A stretch of 64,000 nucleotides of DNA from Gammaproteobacteria bacterium (GTDB taxonomy: Bacteria; Pseudomonadota; Gammaproteobacteria; Tenderiales; Tenderiaceae). The notes under the pieces were generated by a model. The model saw only the letters and a list, made by a program, of their open reading frames with translations. It did no database searches and was not told where the DNA came from. The stretch spans positions 1 to 64,000 of the forward strand of contig JACQEP010000022.1 in NCBI GenBank assembly GCA_016200485.1, in the 5' to 3' direction. Positions 8,525 through 17,217 of the stretch are shown here, piece by piece; the first letter of the stretch is position 1, and each line of letters starts with the position of its first letter. Both the position numbers and the translations under genes were made by a program.

Positions 8525-9100
8525 TTAATGCACTTTGCCGTGATTGCCGCGAACCGGGATTGCCTGCGGCTGGCGGCGTTGAAGCTGGGCACGCGCCTGT
8601 TCGCTACCCGTGTCTTCCCACAATTCAAAATTGCTCAGGGTGTCGAGTGCCGGATGCTGATCGTCGAGCTCGCGCATCGCATGTAGCACGTCCATCAGCG
8701 ATACAAAATCCGTGGCCAGTTGGCCGTAGAGCTGGGCCATGCCGGTGGGGCTGACACATTGCACTTGTTGATAGGCGCTGCGGCCAAGATCGACAAAAAA
8801 GCTGATTTTTACCAGACGGCGTTTTGCCAAGTGTGGAAACAGGCCAGAAAAGAGCAGACATTTGTCGCCGACGTCGCGCAGTTGTTCCTGGCGCAGGTGG
8901 CCGCTTTGTTGCAGACCGTTGAGAAATTCGAGGCTGAGGATGCTGCTGGCAAGCGCGGGTTGCTGCGTGAAGCGCATCAGGGTGAAGACGAGATAACTCT
9001 CCAGATTCTCGTCCAGTGGGCGATGGGCGAGTGTTTCGGCTTCGGTGACCAGCGCCTGCCATTGCGCTGTGGCTGTCGGTTCGAGTACCAATCCACGCAT
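8525..9100 (-). CDS. Conserved-looking hypothetical protein
   Basis: A 191-residue soluble protein that I do not recognise. It starts MRGLVLEPT with a good ribosome-binding site (GGAGG) eight to nine bases upstream, which is why I reject the longer reading to 9205. It is rich in Leu and Gln with alternating hydrophobic stretches that suggest helices, and has no signal peptide or membrane segment. Its start is 108 bases from the divergent outer-membrane protein gene, so they could share a regulatory region. No catalytic motif is visible. Confidence 0.6.
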   Translation of the reverse strand: MRGLVLEPTATAQWQALVTEAETLAHRPLDENLESYLVFTLMRFTQQPALASSILSLEFLNGLQQSGHLRQEQLRDVGDKCLLFSGLFPHLAKRRLVKISFFVDLGRSAYQQVQCVSPTGMAQLYGQLATDFVSLMDVLHAMRELDDQHPALDTLSNFELWEDTGSEQARAQLQRRQPQAIPVRGNHGKVH

Positions 9101-9208
9101 ATTTCCAGTCCTCCATATAATTAGGTTATCGGTCTGAAGCAGAAACGTCTTGAGTTTTGGACTATTTCTCAGAGAAGATGAACAGACATGGGTGCCAAGG
9201 AGCAAAAC

Positions 9209-10117
9209 ATGAAATTAGGCAAAGCAGTCATCCTTTTGGGGTGTGGCATGATGGCGGGTAATGCAATGGCGGCAGAGGTTTCGATCACGGCGGATGCTGG
9301 CTACCGCGTCGATAATCTGGATTGGAATATCGCGGGTGATGTTAATGGCGCGAACCCTAACGTCCTTTCCGAGCTCAAGTGGGGCAGCCTGGATACCGCT
9401 CAAGTGCGGCTCGGATTTAATGCTGAACTGGGCCGGGCACAACTGCGCACACGCGGTGGCTATAGCAAAGTGCAAGACGGCAACAATCAAGATTCGGATT
9501 ACAGTCTGGATAACCGGAACGGTGAGTTTTTACGATCCAACAATCAAGCCGATGGCTCTATGATCGACGGTAGTGTGGCAGTGGGTTATCGCCTGGATTT
9601 GACTCATGACGGACCGCTGCACATGCATATTATGCCGCTGGCAGGATATGCGGTGAATCAGCAGAAATTGAAGATGGTCGATGGGGTTCAGACAATTCCG
9701 GCGACGGGATCATTTGCGGGGTTGGATAGTTCTTATGATGCCGACTGGCGCGGTCCATGGGTAGGGTTTTCGTGGTGGGAAACCGACGATAGCCGTGATT
9801 TCACGGTGCGTTTGGATGTTGAATATCACCAGGCGGATTACACGGCCGAGGCGAACTGGAATCTGCGGGCTGATTTGGCGCATCCGCGCAGTTTTAGCCA
9901 TTGGGCCGATGGCCATGGCATGGTGTTATCGCTGAATTCCAGTTATGGCCTGACCGAACGTTTGGCCTTAACTTTTGGGTTGGACTATCAGAGCTGGTCG
10001 ACCAGGCCGGGGTTGGATCGTGTCTTTCGTGCCAATGGTTCGACGGAAGATACTCGATTGAACGAGGTCAATTGGGATTCGGCCGCGATTAATCTCGGCG
10101 TGGAGTTGAGTTTTTAG
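9209..10117 (+). CDS. Outer-membrane beta-barrel protein
   Basis: A 302-residue protein with a clear signal peptide (MKLGKAVILLGCGMMAG, cleavage probably after AMAA). The mature part has alternating amphipathic strands rich in Tyr, Trp and Asp/Asn and ends VELSF, the terminal Phe typical of BAM substrates. The repeated WWETDDSRDFTVRLDVEY and GLTERLALTFGLDYQSW strands recall small omptin-like barrels of about ten strands, but I cannot see the omptin catalytic Asp/His set with confidence. The ATG at 9209 follows AAGGAGC. It is transcribed toward the copper-enzyme cluster but a 300-base gap with its own promoter separates them. Confidence 0.75.
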   Translation: MKLGKAVILLGCGMMAGNAMAAEVSITADAGYRVDNLDWNIAGDVNGANPNVLSELKWGSLDTAQVRLGFNAELGRAQLRTRGGYSKVQDGNNQDSDYSLDNRNGEFLRSNNQADGSMIDGSVAVGYRLDLTHDGPLHMHIMPLAGYAVNQQKLKMVDGVQTIPATGSFAGLDSSYDADWRGPWVGFSWWETDDSRDFTVRLDVEYHQADYTAEANWNLRADLAHPRSFSHWADGHGMVLSLNSSYGLTERLALTFGLDYQSWSTRPGLDRVFRANGSTEDTRLNEVNWDSAAINLGVELSF

Positions 10118-10223
10118 GTTTTTCGAGATCTCGAGGTCTGTATTTAGCGTTTTTGATAGACCCTTGTGTATTCTTTCTTTTCGTGGTTTTCTGGTATGGT
10201 TGATGTTGCGTTGTCTTAAAACA

Positions 10224-10256
10224 TGTATTGACAATACAGCTTTTTAATATTAATTT
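10224..10256 (+). promoter_or_regulatory. Promoter and overlapping palindromic operator of the ncg-nirK cluster
   Basis: A near-consensus sigma-70 promoter, TTGACA at 10228-10233, 17-base spacer, TAATTT at 10251-10256. The -35 box is embedded in a perfect dyad TGTATTGACAATACA (10224-10238, half-site TGTATT). A factor bound there would block RNA polymerase. The leader to ncgA would be about 155 bases. The regulator is not in the window as far as I can tell. Confidence 0.6.
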
Positions 10257-10418
10257 CCTAGATTCATGTTGGGAGTGTCTCTGCCCCACCGTCGCAGAGT
10301 AGTACTACTTCCCCTATAACTAACGTCACCTCAAAACTGTGACGCCCGGAATTCATGGTTGCCGGTTATGGCTTGCCATGGTTTGGGCCATTGTGGCCAC
10401 TGCATTTGAGGAGACGTT

Positions 10419-11522
10419 ATGGAAACAATCCATCGTTGTCGCCGGATTCTGTGTCGTGCTTTTGGGCCGGTCGCGCTTTTGTTGAGTGCGGCAGTGTTTC
10501 CAGCGCTGGTTCAGGCCGAGCCCCGCGAATTTAATCTCACTATCGACGAAATGAAGATCAAGGTCGCGCCCGATCTCGATTATCAGGTTTTTGCCTTCAA
10601 TGGCCAGGTGCCTGGTCCGCTGATCCACATCAAAGAGGGCGATGATGTGGTGGTAAACGTGATCAATAACACCACGCTGCCGCACACGATCCACTGGCAT
10701 GGCCAGTATCAGCGCAACAACTGGCAGATGGATGGCGTGCCAGGGGTGACGCAAAAGGCCATCGAGCCAGGCGAGACCTTCACCTACAAATTTAAAGCCG
10801 AAAAGACGGGCAGTACCTGGTATCACTGCCATGTCAATGTCAGCGAGCACGTCGGGATTCGTGGCATGTGGGGGCCATTGATCGTCGATCCGGCCAAGCC
10901 TTCCGCGCTGGAGCAGAGGGTGACCAAGGATGTGATCATGATGCTCAGTTCGTGGGACTCGCAGTATGCGGAGAAACTGGGTTCCGGCGGCAGTCCCCTG
11001 GATGTTTCGAATTATTTTTCAATCAACGGCAAGGCCTTTCCCCTGACCCAGCCCATCAAGGTCAAGCAGGGCGATGTCGTGCGCCTGCGGCTGTTCGGCG
11101 CGGGGGCGGAGATTCATTCTATCCATACCCATGGTCACGACATGCTAATCACCCACAAGGATGGGCGTGCGCTGCCGGCGCCATATTATGTGGACACGAT
11201 TCTGATTGGCCCGGGCGAACGTTACGATGCCATCATCGAGATGGACAATCCAGGGATATGGATGGTGCATGACCATGTCGATCCCCAGGTCACCAACAAC
11301 GGCAAACACGGCGGCGGCGTCATGACGGCCATTGTCTATGACGGCATCAAACCGCTGTTTCCGGACGATCCGCATGCGGCGCCTGCCGACTACGATCCGG
11401 ATTTCTACTACAGCGAGTCCATGAAAAAACCATACGGCCTGCATAACAACGTGCGTTTCAAGGGCACGCCGCTGCAAACCGAGGGCCGCCGCGAGAGGAG
11501 GCGGGATAGTCATGGCCATTAA
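10419..11522 (+). CDS. ncgA: Two-domain multicopper oxidase, NcgA-like
   Basis: A 367-residue secreted multicopper oxidase with a signal peptide ending near VQA. Domain 1 holds HWHG (His92, His94) and the blue-copper motif WYHCHVNVSEHVGIRGM, with Cys137, His144 and Met150 as likely type-1 ligands. Domain 2 holds IHTHGH (from His236) and MVHDH (His284, His286), completing a trinuclear site between subunits. The size and order fit two-domain (trimeric) multicopper oxidases. The gene order oxidase, diheme cytochrome, monoheme cytochrome, nirK is that of the Nitrosomonas europaea ncgABC-nirK cluster, where the ncg genes support NirK-dependent nitrite tolerance. The last 11 bases overlap ncgB. The tail is Arg/His-rich. 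Confidence 0.85.
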   Translation: METIHRCRRILCRAFGPVALLLSAAVFPALVQAEPREFNLTIDEMKIKVAPDLDYQVFAFNGQVPGPLIHIKEGDDVVVNVINNTTLPHTIHWHGQYQRNNWQMDGVPGVTQKAIEPGETFTYKFKAEKTGSTWYHCHVNVSEHVGIRGMWGPLIVDPAKPSALEQRVTKDVIMMLSSWDSQYAEKLGSGGSPLDVSNYFSINGKAFPLTQPIKVKQGDVVRLRLFGAGAEIHSIHTHGHDMLITHKDGRALPAPYYVDTILIGPGERYDAIIEMDNPGIWMVHDHVDPQVTNNGKHGGGVMTAIVYDGIKPLFPDDPHAAPADYDPDFYYSESMKKPYGLHNNVRFKGTPLQTEGRRERRRDSHGH

Positions 11523-12207
11523 TTTTCTGAAACAGTTCAGTGGTGGGATATTGCTGGCGGCACTGTCATTGCCGGTGCTGGCGGGCGGCGAAGACATTCT
11601 CGCCAGTCAGTGTGCGAGTTGTCATAACTTGACGGGGCCAGCGCCGACATCGATAGATGCACTTGCGGCACGCAAGGGGCCGGATCTGTTCTATGCCGGG
11701 AACAAGTACAAGGCGGGTTGGATGGAGCGCTGGTTGCAGAAGCCGCAGCGCATTCGCCCCGCTGGCATGTACTACCCGGATCATGTGAAGCCCGGGCCGA
11801 AGGGTGATGAGATCGACACAGCTTCGTTGCCAGCGCATCCGGCGTTGAGCGCTGCTGATGCCAAGGCGGTTACTGCCGCGCTGATGACACGCAAGGGTAA
11901 TAGCGAGCTGATCAAGGCGGGGGCTTATAAGCCCGGCACCATCGCCCGTAACATGGGCGAGATGATGTTCGATAAGTTTAAGGGTTGTCTCTCTTGTCAC
12001 GAAATCGAGTCGGGCTATGGCGGCGCATCGGGACCGGAGGTTTACACTGCGGCGCTGCGGTTGCAGGAGGATTACCTGGTCAGTTATCTGGCCAATCCGC
12101 AGGCTTGGGATCCGAAGATCTTTATGCCCAATAAACACCTGAGTGAAACCGACATCCAGAAATTCGTGCATTACTTCCGCCTGTTGGGCGAGGAGGCGGC
12201 AAAGTGA
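11512..12207 (+). CDS. ncgB: Diheme c-type cytochrome, NcgB-like
   Basis: A 231-residue periplasmic cytochrome with a signal peptide (cleavage near VLAGG). Two CxxCH heme sites are present: CASCH near residue 34 and CLSCH in the second half. Met residues that could be axial ligands follow each site. It overlaps ncgA by 11 bases and ncgC by 4, so the three genes form one translationally coupled unit. In the Nitrosomonas counterpart the diheme and monoheme cytochromes are thought to shuttle electrons to the copper enzymes. Confidence 0.85.
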   Translation: MAINFLKQFSGGILLAALSLPVLAGGEDILASQCASCHNLTGPAPTSIDALAARKGPDLFYAGNKYKAGWMERWLQKPQRIRPAGMYYPDHVKPGPKGDEIDTASLPAHPALSAADAKAVTAALMTRKGNSELIKAGAYKPGTIARNMGEMMFDKFKGCLSCHEIESGYGGASGPEVYTAALRLQEDYLVSYLANPQAWDPKIFMPNKHLSETDIQKFVHYFRLLGEEAAK

Positions 12208-12560
12208 AGAAGATGAGCTTGAGTGTGTTGTTGCTGGCGGCGCTGTGGCAGGGGGTGGCGCTGGCGGATGTTCAGTCCGAACTGAACTATCGCACTTATT
12301 GCACGCAGTGTCATGGCGTGCAGGGCGATGGCAAGGGTATTAACGTGCGCGATATGTCGGTGCAGCCTCGCAATCACACCGACGCCAAGGAGATGTCTAT
12401 GCGCTCGGACGATGATCTGTTCAAGGTCATCAAGGAAGGCGGTGTGGCGATCAATAAATCGGTGTTGATGCCGCCATGGGGCGACATCCTTGCCGATGAC
12501 GAGATTCACGGACTAGTGAGTCATCTGCGGAAGTTGTGTCAGTGCAGTTATGGGAAGTGA
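12204..12560 (+). CDS. ncgC: Monoheme c-type cytochrome, NcgC-like
   Basis: A 118-residue class-I-like cytochrome c. The signal peptide (MKKMSLSVLLLAALWQG) ends near ALA. One heme site, CTQCHGVQGDGKG, lies close to the mature N-terminus, and VLMPPWGDILADDEI provides the usual Met ligand region. It starts four bases inside ncgB. A 132-base palindromic repeat and a separate ribosome-binding site stand between it and nirK. The likely role is electron delivery to NirK or the multicopper oxidase. Confidence 0.85.
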   Translation: MKKMSLSVLLLAALWQGVALADVQSELNYRTYCTQCHGVQGDGKGINVRDMSVQPRNHTDAKEMSMRSDDDLFKVIKEGGVAINKSVLMPPWGDILADDEIHGLVSHLRKLCQCSYGK

Positions 12561-12604
12561 AGTGGGCAGTGTGTAGTTAGATTGAATGGCGATTCGAGAA
12601 TCAA

Positions 12605-12736
12605 TGTAGGGTGGGTTGGGCGCGTGTTTTGCGCCGTAACCCACCGGGCTGTGCCGAGAGGCACTCATTAAGAAATGTTTTGTGTCGCTACGCGACACGT
12701 GGCGGGTTACGCAAAAAAACGCTAACCCGCCCTACA
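12605..12736. repeat. Palindromic repeat between ncgC and nirK
   Basis: The outer arms TGTAGGGTGGGTT and AACCCGCCCTACA face each other, with inner hairpins around GTAACCCACC/GGCGGGTTAC and CGCTACGCG. The motif family GTAGGGTGGGTTA...TAACCCACCCTAC is a very common intergenic repeat in proteobacteria. It splits the otherwise overlapping operon and could modulate readthrough into nirK. Confidence 0.75.
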
Positions 12737-12794
12737 TTTTGATTTAAGTCGACGTCATTCGAGTTCGTTAATCATTCAACGGAGGTCAATAATT

Positions 12795-13742
12795 ATGCGA
12801 TTCAAGAACAAGGTGGTGGCATTGGCGGTGGCAGCGGCGCTGGCAGGTTTTTCGGTGCCATCCCTGGCGAAAACGGTGAAGGTGACCATGCATGCCAAGG
12901 AAGGAATGCTGCAAATCGACAACAAGGGCACTCAATATCCGGCCTGGACCTACGATGGTTCGATTCCTGGCCCGGTAGTGCGAGTCAAGGAAGGTGATGT
13001 CGTCGAATTCGAATTGATCAATGACCCTGAAAACAAGGAAAGCCACTCGATGGATTTCCATGCTGCCGTCGTCGATGTGTTGAGCGAGTTCGGTCCGATC
13101 AAACCGGGACAGACCAAGAAATTCAGTTTTGACGCCAAATATCCGGGCGTATTCATGTATCACTGCGGCTCGATGCCGATGCACCAGCACATTGCCCGCG
13201 GCATGTACGGCATCATCATCGTCGATCCGAAAGAAGGTTACAGTGCCGATTATCCCAAGCCGGATCGTGAATATGTTCTGGTTCAGGGTCAGTTCTTCCC
13301 CGATGCCGACAATCATCACGCCATCATGGAGAACCAGGGTTGGACGGGTACGCTGATCAACGGCAAGATGTTCCACTACGATCCGGTGCATGACGACAAG
13401 GCGACACAGGTGCTGGAAGCCAAGCCGGGCGAGCGCGTGCGTATCTTTTACGTGAACGCCAATGTCAACCTGCCGGCGGCGATTCATCCGATTGCGGGGA
13501 TTTGGGATCGCGTCTATCTCAACGGCAATCCCAAAAACGTGATCTATGGCATGGCGACCCTGCAACTGGGCGTCTCCGAGGCGGCGACGCTGGATATCGT
13601 TTCGCCCAAGGATCATCCGACCAACAACGCGATTGTCGACCACACCATGGGCGCGGCGATGCGCGGCGCCATCACGGTGCTGATGAACAAGCCTGATGCC
13701 GATCCCAAGGCGGGTAAGGGCGATAACATCATCATTCGCTAA
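12795..13742 (+). CDS. nirK: Copper-containing nitrite reductase-like protein
   Basis: A 315-residue secreted two-cupredoxin protein that reduces nitrite to nitric oxide if it is a true NirK. Signal peptide MRFKNKVVALAVAAALAGF with cleavage near SLA. Domain 1 shows HSMDFH (His84 type 1, catalytic Asp87, His89 type 2), MYHC (His123 type 2, Cys124 type 1) and MHQHIARGM (His132, Met137 type 1). In domain 2 the third type-2 ligand is probably His283 (AIVDHTMG). By my alignment the catalytic His of classical enzymes is Ile236 (HPIAGIWD). Length and partners match the Nitrosomonas type. ATG at 12795 follows GGAGGTC. Confidence 0.85.
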   Translation: MRFKNKVVALAVAAALAGFSVPSLAKTVKVTMHAKEGMLQIDNKGTQYPAWTYDGSIPGPVVRVKEGDVVEFELINDPENKESHSMDFHAAVVDVLSEFGPIKPGQTKKFSFDAKYPGVFMYHCGSMPMHQHIARGMYGIIIVDPKEGYSADYPKPDREYVLVQGQFFPDADNHHAIMENQGWTGTLINGKMFHYDPVHDDKATQVLEAKPGERVRIFYVNANVNLPAAIHPIAGIWDRVYLNGNPKNVIYGMATLQLGVSEAATLDIVSPKDHPTNNAIVDHTMGAAMRGAITVLMNKPDADPKAGKGDNIIIR

Positions 13743-13794
13743 GCTCGAATCGCGCCCTCTCCCGCCCGGCGGGAGAGGGGATGCGATTTCGAGC
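13743..13794. repeat. Palindrome after nirK, possible terminator
   Basis: Outer arms GCTCGAATCGC/GCGATTTCGAGC and inner arms CCCTCTCCCGCC/GGCGGGAGAGGG form a strong hairpin beginning at the base after the nirK stop. There is no immediate T-run, so it is more probably a repeat that also shields the mRNA 3-prime end. Confidence 0.65.
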
Positions 13795-13929
13795 ATCAAG
13801 TGGCCACATCAATAATTTGGGATCGCAGGCATTCTGCCTGCATCCTTTTTGTGCCTTGCCCCTCTTCACACGTATAATTCATCCTTCGAACCGATTCAAT
13901 CGCGCCAACCGGCGCCGGGGATTTAGGCT

Positions 13930-16900
13930 GTGAGCAAAGACAAGACCGCGCCGACGGCGGCGGGATACAATGTATCGACCTTTCAGGGGCTGATCCTGGC
14001 CTTGCAGAACTATTGGGCTGGCCACGGCTGTGTGGTCCTGCAACCCTATGATATGGAAGTGGGGGCGGGTACTTTCCATACCGCTACCTTCCTGCGGGCG
14101 ATCGGCCCCGAGCTGTGGCGCGCAGCCTACGTGCAGCCTTCGCGCCGCCCGACCGATGGCCGCTATGGCGAGAACCCGAATCGCCTGCAGCACTATTATC
14201 AATTCCAGGTGTTGCTCAAACCGTCACCGCCGAACATACAGGAGCTGTATCTCGATTCGCTACGCATGCTCGGCTTCGATCCGCTGGTGCATGACATCCG
14301 CTTTGTCGAAGACAACTGGGAATCGCCGACGCTGGGCGCCTGGGGTCTGGGTTGGGAGATCTGGCTCAACGGAATGGAAGTCACCCAGTTTACGTATTTC
14401 CAACAAGTCGGCGGCCTTGATTGCCGGCCGGTGAGCGGTGAAATTACTTACGGTCTGGAGCGGCTGGCGATGTATCTGCAAGGCGTGGACAGCGTTTACG
14501 ATTTGACCTGGACGCATGGTCCGAATGGCAAAGTCAGTTACGGTGATGTGTTTCACCAGAATGAAGTCGAGATGTCGGCCTACAACTTCGAACATGCCGA
14601 TACGGCAGCGTTGTTTGCTTGGTTCGATGCCTGCGAGCATGAGAGCAATAAACTAATTGCAGCGGGATTGCCGTTACCGGCCTATGAGCAAATGCTCAAG
14701 GCTTCACACACGTTTAATTTGCTCGATGCGCGGCGTGCGATTTCCGTTACGGAGCGCGCACGTTTCATCGGCCGTGTGCGCGCTTTGTCGCGCGCGGTGG
14801 CGGAGGCCTATTACGCCCGGCGCGAAGCGTTGGGCTTCCCGATGTTAGTCCGCATTTCTCACCACTCTTCTACTGCGAACGCCGATCCCTCTGATCTGCC
14901 GGGGCGTTCTCACTCCAGCCGGCTTGACGTAGTGTCAACTACGCCGGCGCCGTCTTCCGCTCCGAGCACCCCGGCAGATCAGCATCTCGGCGCTCTCGCT
15001 ACGAACAGTGGTGAGAAATGCGGACTAGGAGAGCGGCCGATGAATGCTACAAGAGATTTATTGATCGAAATCGGCACTGAAGAATTGCCACCGAAGGCGC
15101 TGAAGCGTTTATCGGAAGCCTTTGCCACGGCCTTTGTCGCGGGCTTGGCGAAGAGTGATTTGAAACACGGCGAGGTCAAGTGTTATGCCGCACCACGGCG
15201 TCTTGCAATGTGGTTGCGCGATGTCAGTGTGACGCAGCCCGATAAGAGTGTTGAGCGGCGTGGACCAGCACTCAACGCTGCGTTCGGCGCTGATGGGATG
15301 CCGACCAAAGCGACCGAAGGTTTTGCCCGTTCCTGCGGCGTTTCCGTTGAACAACTGGAAAAACTGGAGACCGACAAAGGCAGCTGGCTGGTGTATCGCA
15401 GTGAACAACGCGGCCAAGCGGCGCAGACGCTGATTCCGCAACTGCTGCAACAGGCATTGGACCAATTGCCGATTCCGAAGCGCATGCGTTGGGGTGCAGG
15501 TACGGCTGAATTCGTGCGGCCGGTGCATTGGGTGGTGTTGCTGTTTGGTGATGAAGTGATCGATGCTGAAATTCTATCGGTGCGCACCGGGCGTGAAACG
15601 CGTGGTCATCGTTTTCATTATCCAAAATCAATTTATCTTAGCGAGCCTGCGGCATACGCGCCGGTGCTCGAAACTGAAGGTCATGTCGTTGTTGATTTTG
15701 AATCGCGGCGCGAAGCGATTCGAGGTCAGGTGGAAGAGGCCGCGGCAAAGCTCAAGGGGCACGCTGTCATCGACGAAGATTTGCTCGATGAAGTGACGTC
15801 GATGGTCGAATGGCCAGTGGCGATTACCGGCGAATTCGAAAAGCGATTTCTAGACGTTCCGGCTGAGGCGCTGATCTCGACCATGAAAGGCAATCAGAAA
15901 TATTTTCATGTAGTGGATGGCAATGGCCGCTTGTTGCCGAATTTCATCACCATCAGCAATATCGACAGTCGCGATGTGACGCAGGTGCGCGCCGGTAACG
16001 AGCGTGTCGTGCGGCCACGCTTAAGCGATGCAGCGTTTTTCTGGGAGCAGGATCGTAAGACGCCGTTGGCGCAACGCATGGAAAGTCTAAAATCGGTCGT
16101 GTTCCAGCAAAAGCTCGGCACGCAATATGATAAGTCACAGCGTGTTGCGACGTTAGCCGCGGATGTGGCTGAATTCGTGGGTGGTAATCCCAGTTATGCT
16201 CGGCAAGCAGCGAATTTGTCGAAGTGTGATTTGATGACGGCGATGGTGGGTGAGTTTCCTGAATTACAGGGCATCATGGGCCGTTATTACGCCCGTCATG
16301 ATCGCGAGCCGGAAGAAGTGGCGGTGGCATTGGATGAACAATACATGCCGCGTTTCGCCGGTGATGCGGTGCCGCACTCAGCAACGGGGCAAGCGCTGGC
16401 GATTGCCGATCGAATTGATACCTTGGTCGGTATTTTCGGGATCGGGCAGGCGCCAAGTGGCGACAAAGATCCCTTCGCTTTGCGCCGCGCGGCCTTAGGT
16501 GTGTTGCGTACGATTATTGAAAATCGTCTTGAGCGTGTCGATCTGCATGCCCTGTTGTTGCGGACGGTGGAAAATTTCACCACGGTGCTGTCGGCGGTTG
16601 ACGTGGCCGATGAAGTGTACAGTTTCATGATGGATCGCCTACGGGCTTATTATCACGAGGCGGGTATGGCGCCGGATGTGTTTGAAGCGGTGTTGGCATT
16701 GCGTCCCGGCCGGCCGTTCGATTTCGATCAGCGCGTGCGTGCGGTGACCGTTTTCCGCGCTTTGCCGGAAGCTGAGAGTCTGGCGGCGGCGAATAAGCGT
16801 ATCCATAACATACTCAAACAGGCGCATGAGGCAGGTCTTGCCGTGCCGCATCAAGTTGAGCCGCATTTGTTGCTTGAAGCAGCGGAAAAGGCCTTGGCGG

Positions 16901-17127
16901 AAAAGCTGGCGCATGTGGCGAACGCGGTGCAGCCGGCATTGGCACGGTTTGATTACACTTCGGCTTTGCAGCAAATGGCAGCCTTGCGTGAAGCCGTCGA
17001 TGTATTTTTCGATAAGGTGATGGTGATGGTGGATGATGTGAGTTTGCGTCACAATCGCTTGGCGTTGCTTTATAACCTGCGTGCCTTGTTCCTTAATGTC
17101 GCCGATGTGTCGCGGTTGCAGGGTTAG
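13930..17127 (+). CDS. glyQS: Glycyl-tRNA synthetase, fused alpha and beta subunits
   Basis: A single 1065-residue frame begins at GTG 13930 and encodes a full GlyQ (residues 1-305, class II core, ending [12 protein letters not shown]) followed by a full GlyS (residues 371-1065, starting [18 protein letters not shown], with the C-terminal anticodon-binding region). Normally these are two genes. The 65-residue linker is Ser/Thr/Pro-rich and is encoded almost entirely by a palindromic insertion of 180 bases (14848-15027) with no stop in this frame. GlyS could also be made separately from the ATG at 15040, which is preceded by GGAGAG, so both fused and free forms are possible. Followed by gmhB and a PlsC-type gene as in many Gammaproteobacteria. 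Confidence 0.93.
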   Translation: MSKDKTAPTAAGYNVSTFQGLILALQNYWAGHGCVVLQPYDMEVGAGTFHTATFLRAIGPELWRAAYVQPSRRPTDGRYGENPNRLQHYYQFQVLLKPSPPNIQELYLDSLRMLGFDPLVHDIRFVEDNWESPTLGAWGLGWEIWLNGMEVTQFTYFQQVGGLDCRPVSGEITYGLERLAMYLQGVDSVYDLTWTHGPNGKVSYGDVFHQNEVEMSAYNFEHADTAALFAWFDACEHESNKLIAAGLPLPAYEQMLKASHTFNLLDARRAISVTERARFIGRVRALSRAVAEAYYARREALGFPMLVRISHHSSTANADPSDLPGRSHSSRLDVVSTTPAPSSAPSTPADQHLGALATNSGEKCGLGERPMNATRDLLIEIGTEELPPKALKRLSEAFATAFVAGLAKSDLKHGEVKCYAAPRRLAMWLRDVSVTQPDKSVERRGPALNAAFGADGMPTKATEGFARSCGVSVEQLEKLETDKGSWLVYRSEQRGQAAQTLIPQLLQQALDQLPIPKRMRWGAGTAEFVRPVHWVVLLFGDEVIDAEILSVRTGRETRGHRFHYPKSIYLSEPAAYAPVLETEGHVVVDFESRREAIRGQVEEAAAKLKGHAVIDEDLLDEVTSMVEWPVAITGEFEKRFLDVPAEALISTMKGNQKYFHVVDGNGRLLPNFITISNIDSRDVTQVRAGNERVVRPRLSDAAFFWEQDRKTPLAQRMESLKSVVFQQKLGTQYDKSQRVATLAADVAEFVGGNPSYARQAANLSKCDLMTAMVGEFPELQGIMGRYYARHDREPEEVAVALDEQYMPRFAGDAVPHSATGQALAIADRIDTLVGIFGIGQAPSGDKDPFALRRAALGVLRTIIENRLERVDLHALLLRTVENFTTVLSAVDVADEVYSFMMDRLRAYYHEAGMAPDVFEAVLALRPGRPFDFDQRVRAVTVFRALPEAESLAAANKRIHNILKQAHEAGLAVPHQVEPHLLLEAAEKALAEKLAHVANAVQPALARFDYTSALQQMAALREAVDVFFDKVMVMVDDVSLRHNRLALLYNLRALFLNVADVSRLQG
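14846..15027. repeat. Palindromic element inside glyQS
   Basis: The ends are identical inverted repeats of 21 bases (TAGTCCGCATTTCTCACC at 14846 onward and its complement ending at 15027). A further 14-base identical block (CTGATCTGCCGGGG) and weaker matches extend each arm to about 90 bases around a centre near 14937. Both ends carry TA, consistent with a TA target duplication like that of mariner/IS630-derived miniature elements. Excising 14848-15027 would leave the flanking frame open with a five-residue linker. Confidence 0.85.
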
Positions 17128-17217
17128 TAATTGATAGGATATCCAACTACATCTTAAGCTCCCTCCTTGCAGGGGGAAGGAGTTTCTGCGTTACACTTAA
17201 TTGCCAGGTTAATATTG

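Noticed and set aside
9209-10117. Omptin protease assignment
   Set aside because: Size and strand pattern fit, but I could not place the Asp-Asp/Asp-His catalytic set, so I keep it as an unassigned barrel.
12786-13799. 337-codon open frame antisense to nirK
   Set aside because: It mirrors the codon pattern of nirK, has no ribosome-binding site and a low-complexity Arg/His-rich product. The plus-strand gene is unequivocal.
13743-13929. T-box or other leader RNA before glyQS
   Set aside because: No T-box sequence or specifier-like structure is visible; the segment is a palindromic repeat and AT-rich spacer.
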